Shown piece by piece: positions 22,991 through 34,810 of a stretch of DNA of 64,000 nucleotides; the stretch's first letter is position 1; every line of letters begins with the position of its first letter. Both the position numbers and the translations under genes were made by a program. The notes beneath the pieces were generated by a model that ran no database searches, had not been told where the DNA came from, and worked only from the letters and a program-made list of their open reading frames with translations. The DNA comes from Datura wrightii (lineage: Eukaryota; Streptophyta; Magnoliopsida; Solanales; Solanaceae): NCBI GenBank assembly GCA_035772735.1, contig JASDFA010000003.1:98451001-98515000 (forward strand). The letters run 5' to 3'.

Positions 22991-23440
22991 TCATGCTAGA
23001 ACTGAGACGGAAGGGAAAAGATGCGGGTATCTAGCCATCATATCTGCTTCGGCTTCCCGCGTAGCTCCGTCAATAAGCTGATTCCTCCACAAAACCTTCA
23101 CCGAAGCTACTTCTTTATTTCTCAGCTTCCAAACCTGATGATCGAGGATCTCAATTAAAACCTCCTCATAGGTAAGGCTATCTTTCACACCTATGCTCTC
23201 CAGCAGAACAACCAAGGCCAGGCCACCAATGCACTTCTTCAATAGAGATATACGGAAAACTGGATGTATCGAGGCTAACTCCGCTGGTAGCTCCAACTCA
23301 TAGTCCACCTTGCCAACACGTCTCACAATCATGTAGGGTCTAACATAAAATGAACTACGCCTCCATTTATTTTCAAACCTCATCACCCCCTTCAAGGGAG
23401 ACACCTTCAAAAAACCCCATCATTGACTGAAAACTCAAGC
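22991..23440 (-). pseudogene. E2 integrase C-terminus and chromodomain
   Basis: A 139-codon open stretch shows KGVMRF, the ELPAELASIHPVF motif and a chromodomain (ILDHQVWKLRNKEVASVKVLW, then EAEADM-RYPHLF). It parallels E3 31958-32420. The chromodomain would bind modified histone and guide integration. It is detached from the core by stops and indels. Confidence 0.82.
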
Positions 23441-24300
23441 TCTCTTCGTCTAACAACTACATACAATTTATATCGACTTTGAGCTGTCTTCAGCATATCT
23501 CTAATAAGCTGAACCTTCTCCATGGCCTCATAAACTGAATCTGGTCCTATCAAGCGTAGCCTTATCTACCTCGAACCAACCAATAGGTGATCTACATCTT
23601 CGCCCATAAAGAGTCTCAAACGTAGCCATCTAAATACTGGAGTGATAATGGTTGTTGTAGGCAAACTCGATGAGAGGAAAGTTATCATCCCAACTACCTT
23701 TGAGATCAACCATGCACGCTCTCAACATATCCTCAAGAGTCTGAATGGTCTGCTCGACCTGACCATCTGTCTGAGAGTGAAAATTTGTGCTAAGCTTGAC
23801 CTGAGTACAAGTCCCTTTTGAAACAATCTCCAAAACTGTGAGGTAACTTGAGTATCTCTATATAAAATGATAGACAAAGGAAATCTATGGAACCAAACAA
23901 AATTCCAAATGTACATTCTAGCATAGTCCTCAGCTAAATCGGTAGTTGACCGGTAGAAAATGTGCTACTTTGGTCAACCTGTCTACAATCACCAAAATAG
24001 AGTCATATTGTCGGCATGTACGAGGCAATCCTATGATGAAGTATATATTGATCTCTTACACTTCTAAGTAGGGATACTAATGTCTTGTAGCATATCTCCA
24101 GATTTCTAATGCTCAACTTTCACGTGTTGACAATTTGGACACTTAGCCACAAACTCCACTATGTCCTTTTTCATGCCATTCCTCAATAGACCTCTTGTAG
24201 ATTGTGATACATCTTTGTGGAACCTGGGTGGATAGAATGTCGAGCCATAAGCCTCACCCAACATCCTCTCTCTCAAGTTATCAACACCTGAAACACATAA
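23441..24300 (-). pseudogene. E2 integrase core and zinc region, decayed
   Basis: Fragments include FHSQTDGQVEQTIQTLEDML and FAYNNHYHSSI (23630-23833) and a CPNCQ zinc-finger half at about 24120. Frames switch several times, so this is not functional. Confidence 0.75.
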
Positions 24301-24312
24301 ACAGCCCTGATA

Positions 24313-25000
24313 TTAAAGCACACTATCTCCCCCTTGGGAGAAGGCCTCCACCTTTTGATTCTTGACAGCTTCCTTTAACTTTACTAAGATATGGTCCTCA
24401 TCTTGCCAAGCCTTGAACTTGGTCACCAATGAAGATTCTGAACCATTTTGAATAATGATATCACTATCTGTTGAGTCAAGAAGATGAACCCCTAAACGAG
24501 CAAGGCTATGGACATCCTTTGCTAACTCTTTCCTTCCATCCTCTACATGAGACACACTCTCCATAGATAGTCTACTAAGGGCATCCTCCACTACATTGGC
24601 CTTTTCCGGATGATAAAGGACATTCATGTCATAGTCCTTGAGAAGCTCTAGTCACCTCCTTTGTTGCAAATTTAGGTCCTTTTGAGTGAACACATACTGA
24701 AGACTCTTTTGGTCCATGAACACATCCACATGCACTCCATACAAGTAGTGTCTCCAAATCTTCAATGCAAATACCACCGCTGACAACTCGTCATGCGTCG
24801 GGTAATTCTTCTCGTGAGTCTTAAGCTTTCTAGAGGCATACACAATGACCATACCATGATGCATTAACACACAACCAAGACCAACCCTCAAAGTATCACA
24901 ATACACAATGAATCCATCTGTGCCCTCGAGTAGAGTCAATACTGGGGTTGATGTGAGTAGAGTCTTTAGCTCCTGAAAACTTTTCTCACAAGCATGCGGC
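24313..25000 (-). pseudogene. E2 RNase H, decayed
   Basis: YCDTLRVGLGCVLM, ELSAVVFALKIWRHYLYG and DQKSLQYVFTQ (24652-24939) are RNase H motifs; PEKANVVEDALSRLS lies in the next fragment (24313-24627). One catalytic Asp is altered (MDQK for TDHK) and a stop splits the two parts. Confidence 0.75.
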
Positions 25001-25774
25001 CACTGAAATTTGACTTTCTTCTAGGTCAACTTAGTCAATGATGCTGCAATGGATGAAAATCCTTCAATAAACCTCCTGTAGAAGCCATCTAAACCCAAGA
25101 AGCTCCTAATATCTGAAGGATTAACTGGTCTAGGAAAATTATTCACCGCCTCTATCTTTTGAGAGTCCACCTTCATACCCTCACTTGACACCACATGGCC
25201 CAAAAATGCTACAAAGTTCAATCAAAATTCACACTTGCTGAATTTAGCAAACAGTTGGCGATCCTTGAGAGTTTATAGCAAAATCCTCAAATGAGCGACA
25301 TGTTCCTCCTCTCTCCGTGAGTATATGAGAATATCATCTATGAAGATAATCACGAACATTTTAAAACATGGCTTGAACACCCTGTTCATCAAATCCATAA
25401 ATGCTGCAAGAGCATTCGTTAGTCCAAAAGACATTACTATGATCTCATAGTGACCATACCGAGTCCTGAAAGCTGTCTTCGATATGTCACTCTCTCTAAC
25501 ACTGAGCTGATAATATCCAAATCTAAGGTCTATTTGTGAGAAGTACTTAGCACCCTGAAGTTGGTCAAACAAGTCATCAATCCTGGGAGGGGATACTTGT
25601 TCTTGACTGTGACCTTGTTCAACTGCCGATAGTCAATGCACATTCTAAGGGAACTATCCTTTTTGCTAACAAAGAGTACTAGTACACCCTACGGGGATTT
25701 ACTAGGCCTGATGAAACCTTTATCTATGAGATCTTTCAAATTCTCTTTCAACTCTTTTAGCTTGGCTAGAGACA
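25001..25774 (-). pseudogene. E2 reverse transcriptase, decayed
   Basis: The core (25273-25572) retains DLRFGYYQL, FRTRYGHYE, MSFGLTNA and the FIDDILIYSR catalytic motif. A thumb fragment with SFLGLDGFYRRFIEGFS is at 25021-25221. Frames between them are broken. Confidence 0.82.
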
Positions 25775-26340
25775 TTATGTAAGAAGGAATGGATATAGGT
25801 TGTGTATTAGGGAGAAGGTCGATACCAAAGTCAATCTCCCGCTTCGGGGGCGGACTCCTGGTAGATCATTTGGAAACACCTCTGGATACTCGAACACTAT
25901 AGGAACTGACTGAAGAGTCAGGGTTTCAGAAATCACATCCTTAACCCAAACTAGATGGTACATACAACCTTTAGAAATCATCTTTCTGGCCTTGAGATAG
26001 GAAATAAAGCGACCTATAGGCACAGCTGAACTACCCTTCCATTCTAGGACTAGCTCACCCGGAAATAGAAACTCTATCGTATGGGTTTTACAATTTACTA
26101 AGGCATAACATGCATGTAATCAATCCATACCAAAGATAACATCAAAATCGGTCATGTCTAACTCTACTAGATCGGTTAAGGTGACTTTATGAAGGACTGT
26201 GATAGGGAAATTTCTGTTTACCCATCGAGCAATAATTGAGTCACCGCCTGGAGTAGAGATTGAGAAGGGTTCTGATAGGATTTCGGGACTGACTCTAAAA
26301 CTAATAGCAACATAAGGAGTCACAAAAGATAAGGTAGCCC
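25775..26340 (-). pseudogene. E2 protease and linker, decayed
   Basis: Fragments (25775-26023, 26120-26323) include VELDMTDFDVIFGMD, which corresponds to the E3 protease end, and VFPNDLPGV, the conserved protease-RT linker. The active-site region lies near 26340 and is degraded. Confidence 0.65.
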
Positions 26341-27790
26341 CTGGATCTAATAATGCATATACATCAACATGGAATACTCATAACATATTAGTGACCACAT
26401 CTGGAGAGACCTCCTGCTCCAGAAGAGATGAAAGGGCATAAAATTTGTTCTAACACTGACCACCACCTGTACTAGTGGATACATCCTGCTGAGCTGAGCG
26501 GGCTGGTGGAGCTGCTGAACTGGTAGCTTGGTCACAGCCTCTACTATGGCCCTATTTGGCCGAAGGGCAGTATATGAGCAGATGTCTGGGCTTCCCACAC
26601 CTGAAACACGCACCTGAACCTGCTAGACACTCTCTGGTGTGCCTCTTACTGCACCTACGTCAAGTTGGAATGCTGGGCTCTCCTGGACTGCTCCCTTGAC
26701 CTTTGGAGCCTAATGCCCTACCTCAATGATCACGCCTTGATCTAGACAAAACACTGACTGATGATGGCACTAGGGCTAATGACCTTTGGTTGGACTACTG
26801 ACGATGTCCTCCACCAGACCTTTACTGAAACTATTAGTAACTCCCTGTCCTGGCCCTCTTGTCCTCTCTCTCTCCTTTTCCTTCTTTTGATCCGCCTCTA
26901 TATGCTAGGCATATATGACCAATCATTAGAAGTCTAGATCACTATTCAGCATAGTAATCCTGCACTCCTTGACCAGTGAGTCTGATACTTCATTCACAAA
27001 CCTGCTCATACGAGCCCTCTGATCCACAACCATCTCCGACGCATACTTGGATAGTCGGGTAGACTCCAAGGCATACTCTTAGACAATCTTGTGGTACTGC
27101 TTCAAGTTGATTAATTATGTCACCTTTGCCTCCCTCAACTCTCTAGGGAAGAACCTATTCAAGAAGGCAGTCACGAACTCATTCCCACTCATGGGAACTA
27201 CTCCGAGTGCCCTACCATCTCTCCACTGGCGGTACCATATGTAAGCAACCCCCTTCAGCTGATAGGAGGCAAAATATGTACTCTCCTCTCCAATAAATTC
27301 ATGCGGTCCTCATCTACTTTCGACCCCAGAAACTCAGATGGATTCATCCTGAGGAAGTTCCGAACTCTAGCCGCTGCTACGTTCCCATTCTAAGGGACAT
27401 GAGCCACCGCCTACTGATTGACCTGAGCGTTCATATCTTGTGCCAACATCTTAAATGCTGCTATGAACTAAGCATGAGTGGCCTGCTCGGGCATAGGATC
27501 GGCTGGTGCTGGTGGGGCTTGCTGATGCCCATCTCCATTTCTATTGTTGTGGCCATTTCCATTGTCATTCCATATTCCATTTACTCAAAAGGGAGGCATG
27601 TTTCTATAGACGCATAAAGAACAAGTAAGAAGGATAGAGAGATACTTCATCGCACGACTTAGATCATGAAAGAAGGAAAATTTCCTAAAACGCCTTGTAG
27701 CCTGTCTCCAATAAGTGTGGCGCGCTTTACACCCATGGAAGAGACTCTACTCAACGCGGCTTTCAAACACCCTAATACACTCTAAACCTT
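26341..27790 (-). pseudogene. E2 gag remnant
   Basis: There is no continuous frame. The position between protease and primer site, and scattered similarity to the E3 gag (for example the basic/Gly-rich nucleocapsid stretch near 26560-26900 and the capsid region 27000-27400), identify it. The plus-strand ORF at 27399 is a shadow. Confidence 0.5.
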
Positions 27791-27791
27791 T

Positions 27792-27803
27792 TCTTTGATA
27801 CCA
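27792..27803 (-). other. E2 primer binding site (variant tRNA-iMet)
   Basis: The minus strand reads TGGTATCAAAGA, against TGGTATCAGAGC in E1 and E3. It lies four bases from the LTR start at 27808. One or two bases are changed near its 3' side. Confidence 0.7.
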
Positions 27804-27807
27804 AGTT

Positions 27808-28924
27808 TGTCAAGACCCGAGCTGGGACCCCGGACCAAGACACGAGATCTAGAACCACGAATGGCTCCAAGTCAACCCATGGCATGAACATAACAGCTAA
27901 AGAGCATATATTAAAGAGGAATCTAATAACTAAAACATGTATAAATGGAATTCTAAATAATATAGCAATCATAAATTGAGTCAACACTCGACAAAGCTAA
28001 AAATCTACATAATGTCCGATAAGCCTCTAACATGTCTGATGAGTTGATGGGAAAACATCTCCAACTAGATCACTAAAGTCTGAAACTGAATATAACATAA
28101 CTTAACATTGAACTAAAGATCTTTGGAAGATGAGGACTCGCCAACGATGGGAAACTGAGCTAGGCTGCAGGAGGATGGACTAATGGTGGAACTAAATCTG
28201 ATCATCTGGATCTGTATCATGAAATGATACAACATAGAATATGCAGTCAGTACTTGAAATTTACTAAGTATGCAGGGTAAGTAAAACATGTTGAGTAACT
28301 TTTAACTGAAATCATGTATATAAACAAAAATCATAAGATCATGAGAGTAAGGACTGCATGTTGAGATCTGAATCTGAATCATGCATAGTCATAAGCTGAA
28401 TATCATATTTGAATAGAATGACCCAGAGCTAAAATAGAAATTATATGACTTGTCATAGCTGAAATCATAAGTAAGAACTCGTAAACTAATCATTGGGTCA
28501 AACCTACTGTAAAATATAATATCATAAGTCATGAACATAATTAACTAAAATCATGAGGAATAATGGGAGACTTTTCATAACCAATACCATCACGATAGAG
28601 CTTATGTGATGCCCCAACTATCACACTCAAGTGGGCAGCACCATTCAAAACCTTCCCAAGGCTAAGGAAGCTACCATGATATTGATATCAAGCTGAAGGA
28701 CCTCTGGTGGGTGGGGAAAACTATGAAGGGAGTTCCCACTATATAAATATACCTACGTTGCCTCGTAGTTCTGAGATCTAAGAAATCTTGGAACCTCAAG
28801 CCTACTCGGTGCTAGACACTACTCCCAAAAATATGAATAGTGCTCCTATCAGTTTTCGACGAAGATGAAATCATAATCACATGCATAGTCTGAAATCTGA
28901 AAATGGGGAGTCTTGACTCCATAA
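27808..28924 (-). repeat. E2 right LTR, segment 1
   Basis: It starts TGTCAAGACCC. It is cut by E3, and CATAA (28920-28924) is the left target copy. The region 28681-28924 matches the E2 left LTR from 21261. No gene. Confidence 0.8.
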
Positions 28925-31687
28925 TGTCACGCCCCACCTTGGGAGGTATGACTGGCACCTGGTGCCCAACTAAGACCTGACCTGCTGAACTGTTAAGCCT
29001 GGGCGCGTCTGGTGCCTGGCTGGCTCTAACTCAAATTTCTGGAAACAAAGGGCTATATAACGACTGTAAATACAGCCCCCGGCCCATTGGCCTATAGCCT
29101 TCTGTACCTGTATTACAGCTGACCAGAAATAAGGTAATTCAGGGGAACCTATGCGGGCCGACAAGGCCACCATGCTGTCTAGTTATCTGCAACTCAAGCA
29201 TAACATACTGAAAAGCTACGTGACCGGCAAGGTCACCACTACTGGTAAACTATGGCCCCACACGGCCATTACAAAAGAAAGAAGTAGTAAAGGCAACTAT
29301 ACAACTGCACGGCCTCTCACGACCGGCTCATCTGACCACAGGGAAAATAAACAGACTGCAAGCCTCTAAGAAGGATAATAGAAATGATCGGGACAGGGCC
29401 CCGACCTACCCGTACTGTACAACAAAAGGAACTGAACTACACCTCTAGAAATTCAGTCTCCGGATGACAGGAGCTGAATATTCGACCGCTGATGGGGATC
29501 ACGTGGTATCGCCTGCGCGTCTATGGGTACCTGCAGGCAAGTAATGCAGCGCCCCACTGGGCGTCAGTACCGCTAGTACTGAGTATGTAAAGCAAACTGA
29601 ATACAGCTGAATACAAGTAATATAAATAAAAATTCTGAATAGTATGAGATAACTGAATCTGTAAGAACTGAAGGGATATCTAAAATCAATAACATAACTG
29701 TCAAAACTGAAATAAGAAGGAGTAGATAACTGTCTAATAGTGTAGATCGTACCTGTTCTTAATCATATTGAAGGGAGTAGGAATCATACCTGGAGACGTA
29801 TCATTCTACTACTAATCTGCTCGTATCTACTGTAATATAGCATAACATACATAACATAACATGGCATACACAACCTTACCCGGCCCCCATAAGCCGGGAG
29901 GTACAATCAACACAGAATCTATACCCCTACCCCGGTCAACCCATCTCCTACACTAGCTGTAAGCATCCTGCCGGTCCACTGGGTATGCACTTGGGCTAGC
30001 TGAGCCCCTGACTATAACTGCATCTGAGTCCGGAGGACTCCTGAATCTGCACCCGGGCGTATCCGCTCGACTGGGGTATATAAGGGCCGATCAAGGCACA
30101 AGTATGGGGAAAAACTGGCATCCCATCTTCGTCCCCTGGCGGGACGGCATGCCACTCCATAGAGTGACGTATCCTCGTCCTCTGGCGGATGAGTCGATAC
30201 AGCTATTAACCCTGGGCGGTCATGGATGCTAGGTAATCCAACCCCAAACAATACAACGGTCTCAACTGGTAATACTGTCTGGGTATCTCACATGCTGAGG
30301 CTAATAGGGATAAAGTATCATATATATTACATGCTGGGCTACTGATAGTAATCTGTACGTATTTAATACGTGCTGAGGCAAGTAAAGATGTATAAATATG
30401 AACATAGTCTCCTGCCGGGCTGTACTGAGCAAATGCTATAAGGTAATGTTTCTGCTGAAAATTCTGCTGTTTACTAAGTCTCTGTATACACTATATGCTG
30501 GACTAATGATAGAAATAAGTACATACTTAATACATGCTGAGGCTGGAAGTACTATATATGTATGTACGAATATAATCTTTCTGCTAGACTACGTTGTATA
30601 CTAACTTTCTATAGTAACAGGATTTACTAATCCTGACATGCTTTCTGAACTTCATTTTAGTCTGCTATTCTATTTCTGAAGTGCTTTACGGATACTGTAC
30701 TACTTCACGGGGTTTCAGCTGAACACAACAATATCTTAACATGGCATACTACATCACATTCTGAATATACTGGGCACTCTCTAACGCTTGCGTTAGAATC
30801 TATATCATACTGATAGGTTTCATACACATTACAACCCAATGTTTCTCACATCGTACCAACATTCATAATAACGCAATACTCGACTTCTGAACATTCTACT
30901 GGTCCGTAACTTATTACGATATACTGATATTACTTAACTTGCCGAAGGAAACTAACTTTACATACCTTATCTTTGAATATTCGTCCGTCGGACGAAGCTC
31001 GGCCGGTACTTCAACTATTTTCTCCCAACTGCATTCATAAATACGTCAATCAATACTAAATACAACATTACTATAAAGAGCGACGTTACTTTCGATTTAA
31101 TTTATAGCCTAAACTTAGTCTTATCGAAAGACGGTCAAAAACTCGCTATTTTCCAGCGGCCCAGAAGGGAGAATTATTTACTTCTCAGCTAGGAACACAT
31201 AGACATTAATTTAGAGCAATTCTACTTACTTTAGTTCGGCGGCTCGCCGATTCGTCGGCAGTTTTTCGCAAAACTAACTCTGTAGAAATGCTCTCTGCTG
31301 CTAAATACCTTGGTATCTAGGATTAATTTGGGTTTGGGCAGCGTTTGGCAGCGTAATCGGATGAAAATATTTAATTTTCCTTCGTTTCTCTCTGTTCACA
31401 GCGTGTTCTGGAAATTTTTCAAGTATAATCTAATTTGGACTGAAGTGGAGGCTTTATATACTTGGGCCTGGACATGGGCAACGTGTCACGGAGCCATCGC
31501 GGAGGCCTCACCTCCGTGACACGCTGCCATCGCGGAGGGGCTCTGCCTCGGCTCCTCCCGCGATGGTTCGACAGGTTTCTCGTCCGATCTCTTCCCGGGC
31601 CTTTCCCTAGCACGTATGGCTTTCAAATATGCTTAACCAACGTGCGAATAGGTCATCTAAGTGCCGGGAATTCTACGGGGTATAACA
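28925..31687 (-). repeat. E3 left LTR (3' LTR in element sense)
   Basis: It starts TGTCACGCCCC and ends GGGTATAACA; the length equals its partner at 36958-39720. The TATA box is at 31453-31460 (minus TATATAAA) and the inverted-repeat island at 31483-31566. ORFs inside the LTR occur in both copies but lack any coding signature. Confidence 0.95.
31453..31566 (-). promoter_or_regulatory. E3 3' LTR promoter: inverted-repeat island and TATA box
   Basis: GTGTCACGGAG (31483-31493) pairs perfectly with CTCCGTGACAC (31512-31522). CCATCGCGGAGG (31527-31538) pairs imperfectly with CCTCCCGCGATGG (31554-31566). On the minus strand the island is directly upstream of TATATAAA. An identical arrangement is in the 5' LTR. 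Confidence 0.6.
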
Positions 31688-31700
31688 TTCTCCCCCCCTT
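31688..31700 (-). other. E3 polypurine tract
   Basis: The minus strand reads AAGGGGGGAGAA directly before the LTR tip. It primes plus-strand synthesis. Very well preserved compared with E1 and E2. Confidence 0.85.
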
Positions 31701-31957
31701 AGGAACATTCGTCCCCGAATGTATACTGCTGTCTAGAGAGCTGTTCACTCTAGTTTCTGGGAAAATTTTTGGCAGAGTTTCCCCTGTAATATGGACTATC
31801 GCAATGACCTGAAACGCAGAAAAAGTCCAACACAGGCACTGCACACAATATTCTACAATCCACTGGACAACTAAATATCACTTCTTTCTTTATCATTTAC
31901 AACATACATACTAAAAAGTACTGTGTAAATAATGATACGGACATACCTGTCGTCTGA
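31701..31957 (-). other. E3 3' untranslated spacer
   Basis: A short non-coding stretch between the chromodomain stop and the polypurine tract. It contains AACATTCGTCCCCGAATG (31703-31720), a palindromic block conserved in E1 and E2. Confidence 0.6.
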
Positions 31958-32581
31958 CTAGGCCTGAAATAAGTGAGGGTATCTGGTTTTCATATCTTCT
32001 TCAGCCTCCCACGTCATTTCTTCCCGATTTCTGTTACACCACAATACCTTGACAGATGCAACATCTTTAGTTCTCAGTCTGCGAATCTGTCTGTCTAAGA
32101 TAGCTACGGGAACCTCTTCGTAGGCTAACTCCTCTGTGACCTGAACATCCTGGACTGGAACTACTGTAGAAGGGTCCCATACGAACTTTCTTAACATGGA
32201 AACGTGGAATACTGGGTGAACCGACGCTAACTCTGGAGGCAAGTTCAACTCGTATGCCACGCGGCCTATTCTTCGCCGAACCTGATACGGCCCAATGAAT
32301 CTTGGGCTAAGCTTGCCCTTCTTGCCAAACCTCATTACCCCTTTCATCGGGGACACTTTCAGATATACCCAATCGTTTACCGAAAATTCTAGATTTCTGC
32401 GCCGCCTATCTGCGTATGATTTCTGGCGGCTCTGAGCGGTCAGTAAACGTTCCCGGATAAGCTTTATCTTTTCTTCGGACTGCTGAATAATGTCTGGGCC
32501 AACTAATGCTGATTCTCCTATCTCAAACCAGCCCACCGACGATCTATATTTTCGCCCATATAATGCCTCGAAAGGCGCCAT
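31958..32581 (-). pseudogene. E3 integrase C-terminus and chromodomain
   Basis: 207 codons are open, starting after the TAG at 32582-32584. The start shows MAPFEALYGR, then KVSPMKGVMRF, the LPPELASVHPVFHVS motif, and a C-terminal chromodomain (VAILDRQIRRLRTKDVASVKVLW ending RYPHLF). The chromodomain places E3 in the chromoviruses and the overall pattern in Tekay/Del. It is in frame with the integrase; only the TAG separates them. Confidence 0.92.
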
Positions 32582-33295
32582 CTAAATAGCTGAATGGTAG
32601 TTGTTATTATAAGCAAATTCAATTAACGAAAGATGTTCATCCCAGCTACCCCCAAAATCTAACACACACGCTCGTAACATATCTTCGAGCGTCTGAATTG
32701 TACGTTCAGCCTGCCCATCTGTTTGAGGATGGAATGTTGTGCTCAAATTAATCTGCGTCCCTAAACCTTTCTGAAACGATTGCCAGAATCTAGCTGTAAA
32801 CTGTGCTCCCCTGTCTGAAATGATAGATACCGGCACGCCATGCAATCTAACTATTTCTCTGATATATAATTCGGCATAATCCTCAGCTGAGAAGGGAGCC
32901 CTTACTGGCAGGAAATGAGCTGATTTTGTCAGCCTATCAACTATCACCCAAATGGAATTATTTCTGCGCCTAGTACGGGGTAACCCTGTTACGAAATCCA
33001 TATTGATTGCTTCCCATTTCCACATAGGTGTCATTATCTCTTGCGTCAAACCACCCGGCTTCTGGTGCTCTGCTTTTACCTGCTGACAATTAGCACATCT
33101 AGATACAAATTCAGCTACCTCAGTTTTCATACCTGGCCACCAGTAGATGTCTCTAATGTCGTGGTACATTTTCGTCGCCCCTGGGTGAAGGGAATAGCGA
33201 GCGTAGTGTACCTCATGCATGATCTTCCCATGAAGTCCTGCGACATTCGGGACACAAAGGCGGCCCTTACAATGTAGCACACCATCCTCGGTTAT
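32582..33295 (-). pseudogene. E3 integrase zinc domain and catalytic core
   Basis: The HHCC zinc region shows HEVHYARYSLHPG, then YWWPGM and CANCQ. The DDE core shows MDFVTGLP, IISDRGAQFTARFW and HPQTDGQAERTIQTLEDML, with all three acidic residues kept. The open stretch begins after TAG 33296-33298 and ends at TAG 32582-32584. In the family, integrase inserts the cDNA; here readthrough would be required. Confidence 0.92.
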
Positions 33296-33934
33296 CTAAA
33301 AATCTGGCTCCTTACCCTTCTGAACTCTATCTCTGAGCTGGACTAAATCGGGATCCTCATACTGCCGTTCTTTTACCTCTGTAACTAACGATGACACTGC
33401 AGAATTCTGAATTACTGGTCCATTATTTTCTGTTTCTATTACTTGAACAGCTAGGCCAGCTAACTGATGAATCTCCTTAGCTAATTTCTGTTTCTCAGGT
33501 CGCAAATACGCCAAACTCCCCATTGACTTACGGCTCAGGGCATCTGCTACAACATTAGCTTTCCCGGGGTGGTATAGAATATTCACATCATAGTCTTTCA
33601 ACAACTCTAACCAGCGGCGTTGCCGCAGATTCAACTCCCTCTGGGTGAAAATGTACTGTAAGCTCTTATGATCTGTATAAATGTCAACATGGACGCCGTA
33701 CAGATAATGCCTCCACATCTTCAAGGCATGAATTACTGCGGCCAATTCCAGGTCATGGGTAGGGTAATTCTTTTCGTGTTTTCTCAGCTGTCTGGAGGCA
33801 TATGCAATTACTCTACCATGCTGCATCAACACACAACCCAATCCGACACCTGACGCATCGCAATAAACTGAATAACCTTCTGTGCCTTCCGGCAATGCTA
33901 ATACTGGGGCGGAGGTTAACCTGTCTTTCAATTC
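33296..33934 (-). pseudogene. E3 RNase H
   Basis: YCDASGVGLGCVLMQ, LELAAVIHALKMW, YTDHKSLQYIF and ANVVADALSR give the D-E-D-D set. It is bounded by TAG 33935-33937 (after the RT thumb) and TAG 33296-33298. The listed start is not an ATG; it is internal to the Pol frame. Confidence 0.92.
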
Positions 33935-34810
33935 CTAGAAACTCTGCTCACATGCCTCCGTCCACTGAAACTTTGCTGCTTTCTGTGTCAATTTAGTTAA
34001 AGGTGCTGCAATGGTTGAGAATCCCTCAACGAATCTCCGATAATACCCTGCTAACCCCAGAAAACTACGAACTTCAGTCGGGGTAGTAGGCCTAGGCCAT
34101 GACTTAACTGCTTCTATCTTCTGCTTGTCTACCTGTATACCAGCGTCTGAGACAATATGCCCTAAAAAGGCCACTGAGTTAAGCCAGAATTCACACTTCG
34201 AAAATTTAGCATACAACTGGCGGTCCCTGAGAATCTGGAGCACTGTTCGCAAATGAGTCCGGTGATCTGCTTCAGAGCGAGAATACACCAGAATGTCATC
34301 AATAAATACTATCACGAACAAGTCCAGGAAGGGTCTGAAAATACTGTTCATCAGATCCATAAAGACTGCTGGGGCATTTGTTAGCCCAAAGGACATAACC
34401 AGAAATTCAAAATGTCCATATCGGGTCCTGAATGCTGTCTTAGGGATGTCCCTCTCACGTACTCGGACCTGGTGATATCCGGACCGCAAGTCAATCTTAG
34501 AAAAGTATCTGGCTCCCTGTAGCTGATCAAATAAGTCATCAATTCTGGGAAGCGGATACTTGTTCTTTACTGTAACTTTGTTTAGCTGCCGATAATCTAT
34601 GCACATTCGGAGCGAGCCATCTTTCTTTCTCACAAACAAGACTGGCGCACCCCACGGGGAAGTACTCGGCCTGATAAAACCTTTATCTAACAGGTCTTTC
34701 AACTGCTCCTTTAATTCTCTGAGTTCTGCAGGAGCCATACGATAAGGAGGTATTGATATTGGCTGAGTGCCTGGTAGCAAGTCAATAGTGAAGTCTATTT
34801 CCCTTTCTGG
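33935..34810 (-). pseudogene. E3 reverse transcriptase
   Basis: Motifs in order: LFVRKKDGSLRMCIDYRQLN, IDLRSGYHQ, FRTRYGHFEFLVMSFGLTNAP, the FIDDILVYSR catalytic motif and SFLGLAGYYRRFVEGFS. It is complete apart from the N-terminal frameshift near 34810-34816 and the terminal TAG. It copies RNA into cDNA in the particle. Confidence 0.93.

Noticed and set aside
30012..30604. ORFs repeated at 38045-38637 in the E3 LTRs
   Set aside because: The repetition is due to the LTR pair, not to gene conservation. No domain, and frames are lost in the related solo LTR (50866-53434).
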